Assembly: GCF_017875315.1 (NCBI RefSeq) | Contig: NZ_JAGGMM010000002.1 | Location: forward strand, 186,001-250,000 | Reading direction: 5' to 3' | DNA length: 64,000 nt | Source of the DNA: Methanomicrobium sp. W14 | Lineage (GTDB): Archaea > Halobacteriota > Methanomicrobia > Methanomicrobiales > Methanomicrobiaceae | Part shown: in pieces, positions 58,364 through 64,000 of the stretch | Layout of the letters: each line of letters begins with the position of its first letter | Position numbering within the stretch: the stretch's first letter is position 1 | The notes under the pieces: model-generated | The model's database searches: none | Told to the model about the DNA's origin: nothing | What the model saw: only the letters and a program-made list of their open reading frames with translations | Made by a program: the position numbers and the translations under genes

Positions 58364-60155
58364 TTCTTTTGTAAAGCCGTTCGTTGATGCAAAAAAGCTG
58401 AAAAAATCCCTTTCCGGAGCCCATATCACCATAAACAGTGACCTTTACATCAGCTTCTGCATAGCGATGACCCTCCTGTCGGCACTCTGTATTATGGTTC
58501 TTCTTCTCTTTTTGTATGCCTTTGACATAAGAATAAATATCATTCCGTACCTGCCTGAAGCAGTTTCATGGACTATAATATTCTTTGTATGCATCATGTG
58601 CGTTTTTTTCGGGATGCTTTCATATCCTTCACTTGTAGCTGCGGGGAGAAAGACAAGAATAGACCTTGACCTTCCGTATGCGATAACCTATATGGAGGCT
58701 CTTTCCACAAATGTCACCCTTTACAACCTTTTCAAAAGCGTTTATGAGGCTGAAGACCTTTACGGTGAGGTCTCGCGGGAATGCGGACTTATCGTCCGTG
58801 ACGTGGAGTTTTTCGGTGAAGACCTTTTAACAGCGATGAGAAACCTGCAGGAGACGACACCTTCAAAGAATTTTGCAGACCTTTTAAACGACCTGGCACT
58901 TGTTTTCAGGACGGGAGGGAAGATGAAGGACTTCTTTGACTCCCGCTCTGACAGCTACCGCGAACTTGCAAAACAGGAGCTTGAGGCCACCCTGCAGATT
59001 ATGGAGATGATTGCAGAGGTCTACGTGACGGCTTTTGTTGCAGGCCCGATTGCAATTATCATCATGCTTGTCGCCCAGAACCTCTCCGGGCAGGGCCAGA
59101 TGGCAGGAATAATGCCTCTTATGTACATCGGTCTTCCCTTAGGTGCGATTGCCCTTATCTTTATACTGTATTACATACTCCCGTCTGACAGCCTTGAAAT
59201 ATCGCACAGTGAAGCCCGTGATACCGAGTTTACCGGGGAAATCATCGAAAAAAAGGAAGGAAAAAGTTCTGATCCCGGTTTTATCAAAAAGATAGAGAAG
59301 AGAAAAGAGTGGCTTAAATTGGAACGCATAGTAAAGCACCCCTTTAAGTTCTTCATATCCGACTACCAAATAGGGCTTTTCATAGGAATGCTTCTTTCGA
59401 TGGTTGTCGTATGGCAGTATTTTACGGGCATTCTCGCGGAGATTTTCCCTGAATACACCTTTGAGGTTTTTATATGCCTTTTCGTAATCTTTCTTGTCCT
59501 GCCGGTCTCCGTTGCCTATGAATCAAGGAAAGTTTACATAAACCGGGTCGAGTCGCAGATGCCTGTATTCCTGCGGGATATAGCGGATATGAAGGATTTG
59601 GGGATGACCCTTCAGGGTGCAGTCGACATGGTCTCAAGGTCAAAGATTGGTGTTCTTTCATCAGAGCTTAAGATAGCATCAGAGGAGATGAAGGTAGGTT
59701 TCAGCGTTTCAAGCGCCCTTGTGCGGATGGAGGAGAGAATCGGTCTTTTAACGGTTAAAAGGGCCATATCACTGATTGTAAAGGCAAGCGAGATTACCGA
59801 TCAGCTAAGGGAGATATTAACGATTGCGATAAGCGACCTTGAGCATTACCTGAAAATGAAGTCCAAGAGGTTCAATGTCTCCTTCGTTTATCTTGCGGTT
59901 ATATACCTGTCTTTCGGGATTTATCTGTACTGTTCATACCAGTTAAACGACGCTTTTGTTGCCAGCTTCAGCGATATGGGGGTTACTTTCGACACTTCGG
60001 GAAATATCAGGGATATGTTTAGGGTAGGGATAATTATAGGGGGGTTTTCCGGGATTATGGCAGGACAGCTCAGTTCAAACAATATTCTCTGCGGACTGAA
60101 GCATACGATAGTCTTTCTTGCAAGCTGTATAGTCCTGTTTGTCTTCATCCTGTAG
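58353..60155 (+). CDS. TadC/PilC-type membrane platform protein, two T2SSF domains
   Basis: The 600-residue protein has two type II secretion F domains, each flanked by transmembrane helices. Landmarks are DLPYAITYMEALSTNVTLYN, DLALVFRTGGKMKDFFDSR, VYVTAFVAGPIAIIIMLVAQ and the second copy with MPVFLRDIADMKDLGMTLQG and LIVKASEITDQLREILT. It anchors the pilus base in the membrane and couples the ATPase to pilin assembly. The 11-base overlap with the ATPase gene implies equimolar production. Confidence 0.93.
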   Translation: MQINSFVKPFVDAKKLKKSLSGAHITINSDLYISFCIAMTLLSALCIMVLLLFLYAFDIRINIIPYLPEAVSWTIIFFVCIMCVFFGMLSYPSLVAAGRKTRIDLDLPYAITYMEALSTNVTLYNLFKSVYEAEDLYGEVSRECGLIVRDVEFFGEDLLTAMRNLQETTPSKNFADLLNDLALVFRTGGKMKDFFDSRSDSYRELAKQELEATLQIMEMIAEVYVTAFVAGPIAIIIMLVAQNLSGQGQMAGIMPLMYIGLPLGAIALIFILYYILPSDSLEISHSEARDTEFTGEIIEKKEGKSSDPGFIKKIEKRKEWLKLERIVKHPFKFFISDYQIGLFIGMLLSMVVVWQYFTGILAEIFPEYTFEVFICLFVIFLVLPVSVAYESRKVYINRVESQMPVFLRDIADMKDLGMTLQGAVDMVSRSKIGVLSSELKIASEEMKVGFSVSSALVRMEERIGLLTVKRAISLIVKASEITDQLREILTIAISDLEHYLKMKSKRFNVSFVYLAVIYLSFGIYLYCSYQLNDAFVASFSDMGVTFDTSGNIRDMFRVGIIIGGFSGIMAGQLSSNNILCGLKHTIVFLASCIVLFVFIL

Positions 60156-60183
60156 TTGTATTAAATAAGAGGTGCTTTGATTC

Positions 60184-61233
60184 ATGAAATTCGGAAAAGA
60201 AGGGTTTTGCAGGAGAAGATCCAAAGAAAAAAAAGCTGGAGGCAGCGGCTTCGGTAGTGAAAAGTTTTATTCTACCTTAGTGGACTTTCATTTGAAACGG
60301 TTTTTTGAGGAAAGGGCAGATGCAGTCTCTTCGGTCGTTGCACTGATGCTTATCCTGGCTGTTATTGCGACTTTTATATCCATATATGCGACGACCTTTA
60401 TTCCCGGGCTTAAACAGCAGTCTGAGATTGAGCAGGTAGAGGATGTGAAGGAGTCGTTTATAAGGTTTTCAAATGACATTGAGCACATTACATCAGGTAA
60501 ATCTGAAGGGAAATACAGTGAGATGATACCCCTTGGTGCAGGTGATATACTTATGAGCCCTGAAAAATCCTCCGGGGCTCTCGGCGTGACCGGCCTTGGA
60601 AGCATGGCGGAAATTTACATTGACAACGGCACGGAGCCCGTGTTTTCATTCGGGCTTGTAAACGTTTCTTATGTGCCTCTTTACACGTTCTGGGAAAAAC
60701 AGGGATATTCCTGGCAGTACGGCTATATTAATGCAACGAAGGACGAAAAATCAACTCCCCTGATGAAATATACGATGGATGACGTTATTAAAAGTGATTT
60801 TAAGGATTTTTCCGAGTCTCTTGTCTCTTTTAGGGACGAAGGTGTTTATAATGCGGTAACGGATAAATATGACCTTTTTTCTTTAAGTATAGATGCCGTC
60901 AATATAACTCCCGGGAAAGAGAGGTTTGTGACCGGAAACAGTGTATCGAATCTTGTTGTCAGCTCAAAGACTTCGGAAAAAGACTATGTAAATGTCACAA
61001 AAATCGAATTTTTGTTTGAAAACGATACCGCCTGTCCTGCAAAAAGCGAATTTTCCGGGTTTACGCTTAATAAAACATCTGATTTTCTAAGTTCGCTTCA
61101 CGCGGATTACGATAACGTCAATAGCCTTCAGGTAGACCCTGGCAAAGAAGGGCCTGACAAACTGACACTCGCCTTTGGTTCCAATGTTACAGTCAGTATA
61201 CATTCTGTTGACATAACGGTGTCTGCGACATAG
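60184..61233 (+). CDS. Pilin-like exported protein with internal signal-like helix
   Basis: The first 45 residues are basic (CRRRSKEKKAGGSGFGSEKF). ADAVSSVVALMLILAVIATF at about 48-67 has the pilin-like form small-residue, VSS, hydrophobic helix, but the motif is VSSVVAL rather than VSPVIG. The 270-residue extracytoplasmic part is beta-rich and carries several NxS/T sites (NVSYV, NATK, NVTK, NKTS). It resembles archaeal DUF7289-type pilin-like proteins. It is the last gene of the pilus operon, 28 bases after the platform gene. Confidence 0.77.
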   Translation: MKFGKEGFCRRRSKEKKAGGSGFGSEKFYSTLVDFHLKRFFEERADAVSSVVALMLILAVIATFISIYATTFIPGLKQQSEIEQVEDVKESFIRFSNDIEHITSGKSEGKYSEMIPLGAGDILMSPEKSSGALGVTGLGSMAEIYIDNGTEPVFSFGLVNVSYVPLYTFWEKQGYSWQYGYINATKDEKSTPLMKYTMDDVIKSDFKDFSESLVSFRDEGVYNAVTDKYDLFSLSIDAVNITPGKERFVTGNSVSNLVVSSKTSEKDYVNVTKIEFLFENDTACPAKSEFSGFTLNKTSDFLSSLHADYDNVNSLQVDPGKEGPDKLTLAFGSNVTVSIHSVDITVSAT

Positions 61234-61354
61234 AGGTGGAGAGGAACAGAAAAAGACTCCTGATACCTATTCTTTCAGGCTGTTTATTTGAAATGCAGAA
61301 AGGTCACTGCCGTTTAATTTAATATTCTTCACTGCCTTTTATTCAGTGGTTGAA

Positions 61355-62998
61355 ATGCGCAGCGATGATATAAAATCAGGATATACGAGAGCTCCGAACA
61401 GGTCTCTTATAAGGGCTCTCGGGATATCGGATGAAGAGATGAAAAAACCGTTTATAGGAATAGCAAATTCCTGGAACTCCGTTGTTCCCGGGCACTTTCA
61501 TCTCAGGACTATTGCAGAACGCGTGCGTGAGGGAATATCCGCCGGCGGCGGGGTCCCCTTTGAGTTCAACACGATTGGAATATGCGATGGCATTGCCATG
61601 GGTCATGAAGGCATGAGTTATTCGCTTGCATCAAGGGAGAACATAGCTGATTCGGTCGAATTAATGGTGAACGCCCACCGTTTCGATGCCCTTGTCTGTA
61701 TATGCACCTGCGACAAGATTGTCCCGGGAATGCTTATGGCGGCGGCAAGGTGCAATATCCCGGCGATTTTTGTCACGGGCGGCAATATGCTCCCCGGATT
61801 TTACAAAGGCTGCGAGATGTCTCTTACTGATGTCTTCGAAGGTGTAGGGAAGGTTGCAGCAGGCAAAATGAGTGAATCCGAGCTTCATGAAATAGAGTCT
61901 TCTGCAATGCCGGGATGCGGAAGCTGCCAGGGCATGTACACTGCAAACACAATGGCCTGCATGACTGAAGCCATGGGAATGTCTCTTCCCGGATGTGCAG
62001 CAATTCCTGCGGTTGACGCCGCAAAGCTCAGGATAGCTTACGAAAGCGGTGTAAGGGTCGTAAAACTTGCAGCCGAAAACATAAAGCCCTGCGATATTAT
62101 AACGACAAAGTCTCTCAAAAATGCAATATCGGTTGATATGGCTCTTGGAGGCTCTACAAACACTGTTCTTCACTTAATGGCGGTTGCGCAGGAGGCCGGA
62201 GTCCCCCTAAGCCTTGAGGACTTCACGAAAATCGGCGAGAGGGTTCCGCATATCTGCTCCATGCAACCGGGAGGCCCGCACTCTATGCAGACCTTTTACC
62301 GTTCTGGCGGAGTCCCTGCCGTTTTAAGACAGATAAAAGGATTTCTTGAGGACAGCAACACGGTCTCCGGCAGGTCGGTCTACGAGATAGCCGACGGCGT
62401 GAAGTACATTGACGAAAATGTAATCAGGAGCATTGATGATGCGGTCCACAAGGGCGGCGGTCTTAAGATCCTGAAAGGGTCTCTTGCGCCAGACGGCTCG
62501 GTTATAAAATCGGCCGCCGTAATTGATGATATGTGGAAGCATTCCGGTCCCGCCCGTGTCTTTGACGGGGAAGACGAGGCTATGAAAACCATTCTTTCCG
62601 GAGGCATAAAAGAGGGTGACGTCGTTGTAATCCGCTATGAAGGACCGAAAGGTGGTCCCGGAATGCCGGAGATGCTTTCACCTACTTCCGCTCTTATGGG
62701 GCTTGGATATACGCGTGTCGCACTTGTCACGGACGGGAGGTTTTCAGGAGGTACAAGAGGTCCATGTATTGGGCATGTAGCTCCTGAGGCCGCCGTCGGA
62801 GGCCCTATCGGCCTTGTCGAGGAAGGAGACATTATTTCAGTAGACCTGTACGAAAAAAAACTGGACCTTCTGGTTGACGAGTCAGAACTTTCCAGAAGAC
62901 GGAGGACATGGGTGCCGAAAGACAAAAAGCTCAGGGGTGTTCTTGCAAGGTATGCAAGATATGCAGGCCAGGCGAACCGCGGTGCAGTCCCCGAATAA
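61355..62998 (+). CDS. ilvD: Dihydroxy-acid dehydratase
   Basis: Makes 2-keto acids for valine, isoleucine and leucine synthesis by dehydrating dihydroxy acids. The iron-sulfur ligands are in [19 protein letters not shown] and [18 protein letters not shown], with [13 protein letters not shown] and [20 protein letters not shown] further on. The size of about 547 residues is usual. ATG at 61355 ([14 protein letters not shown]) matches family starts. A TATA-like TTTAATATTC near 61317-61326 suggests a leaderless mRNA. It is convergent with the small zinc-ribbon gene. Confidence 0.96.
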   Translation: MRSDDIKSGYTRAPNRSLIRALGISDEEMKKPFIGIANSWNSVVPGHFHLRTIAERVREGISAGGGVPFEFNTIGICDGIAMGHEGMSYSLASRENIADSVELMVNAHRFDALVCICTCDKIVPGMLMAAARCNIPAIFVTGGNMLPGFYKGCEMSLTDVFEGVGKVAAGKMSESELHEIESSAMPGCGSCQGMYTANTMACMTEAMGMSLPGCAAIPAVDAAKLRIAYESGVRVVKLAAENIKPCDIITTKSLKNAISVDMALGGSTNTVLHLMAVAQEAGVPLSLEDFTKIGERVPHICSMQPGGPHSMQTFYRSGGVPAVLRQIKGFLEDSNTVSGRSVYEIADGVKYIDENVIRSIDDAVHKGGGLKILKGSLAPDGSVIKSAAVIDDMWKHSGPARVFDGEDEAMKTILSGGIKEGDVVVIRYEGPKGGPGMPEMLSPTSALMGLGYTRVALVTDGRFSGGTRGPCIGHVAPEAAVGGPIGLVEEGDIISVDLYEKKLDLLVDESELSRRRRTWVPKDKKLRGVLARYARYAGQANRGAVPE

Positions 62999-63019
62999 AA
63001 ATATATATTTTTGAAAAAA

Positions 63020-63199
63020 TCATATTTTATCGTTGTTCTGGGTAAATTCAATTTGTGTATGGCATTTTGGGCATGTAACTGTATAACGGCCGTTTTCTTT
63101 TGTATTGTCTTTTTCTGCATATTTTCCGGGGGTTTTATTTCTCTTTCCGAATTCTTCATAAAAGCCGGATGCAAGGATACCGGCCGGAAGAGCGAACAT
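63020..63199 (-). CDS. Small zinc-ribbon-like protein (59 aa)
   Basis: Direct minus-strand translation from ATG 63199 gives MFALPAGILASGFYEEFGKR, then a charged linker and VTCPKCHTQIEF near the end. The CPxC half-knuckle alone suggests a dimeric zinc site or a fragment. In-frame coding-like sequence continues upstream of the ATG (KKVSGR before MFALPAG) back towards a TATA-like TTTTTAAAA near 63294-63302, so the real start may be non-ATG and further up. The plus-strand 63011-63208 frame is its shadow. No family beyond zinc ribbon. Confidence 0.6.
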   Translation of the reverse strand: MFALPAGILASGFYEEFGKRNKTPGKYAEKDNTKENGRYTVTCPKCHTQIEFTQNNDKI

Positions 63200-63305
63200 T
63201 CTGCCTGAAACCTTTTTGCCTGCTTTTTCAGACTTTAAGTTACTGCTGCCTTTCCCCCTGGTAATGGATCTTCTGCCTGAAAAAATGAAATTTTTTAAAA
63301 ACCTT

Positions 63306-63578
63306 TTAACCGTGTCTCCAGCGTTTAAGTCCCGGGATAATCCTGAGATTTATCTCGTATGCCTGCTTGTAAGGCATTATCCCAAGTTTTTCGTATTTTT
63401 TTGCGCAGGATTCTATCATCTCTTCGGCAGTCATCTCAGGTTCGATGAATTTTCCCCTCATGTAGCAGTATGTACAAAAATACTGGGATTTTCCCCCGCT
63501 TTTTTCAGTGCCAAAGTCATCATGATTTTTCATAGGCATGCCACATGACTGGCAGATTATCTCTTCCTCGTCCTCCAT
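63306..63578 (-). CDS. Putative zinc-ribbon protein (90 aa)
   Basis: The family signature is CQSCGMPMKNHDDFGTE near the start, followed by KSQYFCTYCYMRGKFIEPEM, giving two Cys pairs for one zinc, and the helical tail MTAEEMIESCAKKYEKLG. This matches the small zinc-ribbon proteins of the 'putative zinc ribbon' type found across anaerobes, function unknown. ATG at 63578 has GTGGAG six bases before it, so the 45-residue upstream extension of the open frame is not used. Confidence 0.85.
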   Translation of the reverse strand: MEDEEEIICQSCGMPMKNHDDFGTEKSGGKSQYFCTYCYMRGKFIEPEMTAEEMIESCAKKYEKLGIMPYKQAYEINLRIIPGLKRWRHG

Positions 63579-63850
63579 AAAAAACTCCACTTTCACCTTC
63601 TTTTGATCTACGAAATCAAAAATATTTTGATCGGTGGAATCGGTTGTATTAAGTAAAAATAAGTTTGCAGAACTGCATAATATCAAGAGTGTCGATTGTG
63701 CTTTTCTGTTCATATTATACCGTCTGCAATGCGGACTTATTGCCTGAACCTTCCGGTAACATATTTGATGCAGTTGGTTTTATACATACTATAGAATATA
63801 TATCATATAAGTTCCCATATGAAGTGTGATTTAACGTAAACTTTACGGAG

Positions 63851-64000
63851 GTGTCAATAATTAAAGCGGAGAAAAAACGAAAACTTCTGCTTCTTGCAGG
63901 CGGCAGCGTACTTCTTGCCTCACCGGCATGTGCGGCGATATGCCCCAGGGGTATCGGAGAGTGTCCGTATCCGGGGAAATGCTTTTTGTTTGTCGATTCG
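63851..64000 (+). CDS. N-terminus of an exported Cys-rich protein, cut by the window end
   Basis: A GTG at 63851 opens a frame with the signal-peptide-like LLLLAGGSVLLASPACA followed by AICPRGIGECPYPGKCFLF, running off the window. The CPRG - CPYPGxC arrangement occurs in archaeal and bacterial exported small proteins with EF-hand-like or Fe-S-related C-termini. The GGAGGTG ribosome-binding element overlaps the GTG, so the real start may lie slightly downstream. The upstream region 63714-63850 is AT-rich with TATA-like ATATATATCATATAA. Confidence 0.6.
   Translation, partial: MSIIKAEKKRKLLLLAGGSVLLASPACAAICPRGIGECPYPGKCFLFVDS

Noticed and set aside
63011-63208. 65-residue plus-strand frame
   Set aside because: It is the antisense shadow of the zinc-ribbon gene at 63020-63199, which has the clear CPKC motif.

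Overview
The window looks like a chromosomal segment of a methanogenic archaeon of the order Methanomicrobiales (Methanoplanus/Methanolacinia-like; the genus is a guess from general gene style, not a search). Evidence: archaeal 7S SRP RNA, deoxyhypusine synthase, archaeal EF-1beta paired with a small zinc-finger gene, Tsr3, a methanofuran-pathway-type kinase, CbiZ cobinamide amidohydrolase, HisKA_2-type PAS kinases, many type IV pilins with the SPVIG motif, and DUF3821-type surface proteins. Many start codons are GTG or TTG. Several genes have a TATA-like box about 25-40 bp before the start and little or no leader.

1-18.8 kb is mostly housekeeping. It holds a DUF1858 redox peptide, cbiZ coupled to a stand-alone NrdD-type glycyl-radical domain, dys-pyrF, a rhomboid protease, a HEAT-repeat protein, an acetate-type permease, a DnaJ-TM-transglutaminase fusion, a decayed Holliday-junction-resolvase-like gene, tRNA-Met(CAT), an IMPACT-family protein, three methyltransferase-like proteins, 6-phospho-3-hexuloisomerase, SRP RNA followed by malate dehydrogenase, an mfnE-like/zinc-finger/EF-1beta operon and an exported phospholipase-D protein.

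18.8-36 kb starts with a gene-free, hairpin-containing stretch. Then come the divergent pair Tsr3 / (cysteine-motif + nucleoside 2-deoxyribosyltransferase), three large signalling loci (HK+RR pair, ABC-sensor HK, and a 1161-residue REC-PAS-HisKA_2 hybrid), an Fe-S flavoprotein, a DUF362 ferredoxin protein, a DrrAB-like ABC exporter, and crcB-DUF190.

36-61 kb is the accessory, cell-surface part. It has a solitary Dam-type DNA adenine methylase, a divergent COG3044-type ATPase, and a large type IV pilus/secretion region. That region contains nine SPVIG-type or related pilins (six in one translationally coupled operon at 48.2-51.8 kb), a pilin-like protein with an internal signal-like helix, a GspE/PilB-family ATPase overlapping a TadC-like double T2SSF membrane protein, two DUF3821-like surface proteins, an exported PQQ-type beta-propeller, a membrane-anchored transglutaminase-like protein that lacks the catalytic Cys, a membrane-associated double winged-helix regulator, tRNA-Ser(CGA), and an OGG1-like glycosylase lying among the pilins.

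61-64 kb returns to housekeeping with ilvD, two small zinc-ribbon proteins, and the start of an exported cysteine-rich protein cut by the window end. Genes too short for a 60-residue cutoff were added by direct translation: the EF-1beta partner zinc finger (15224-15385), a zinc-ribbon protein (63020-63199), a 58-aa ORF (26516-26692) and a 26-aa cysteine-rich ORF (8649-8729).
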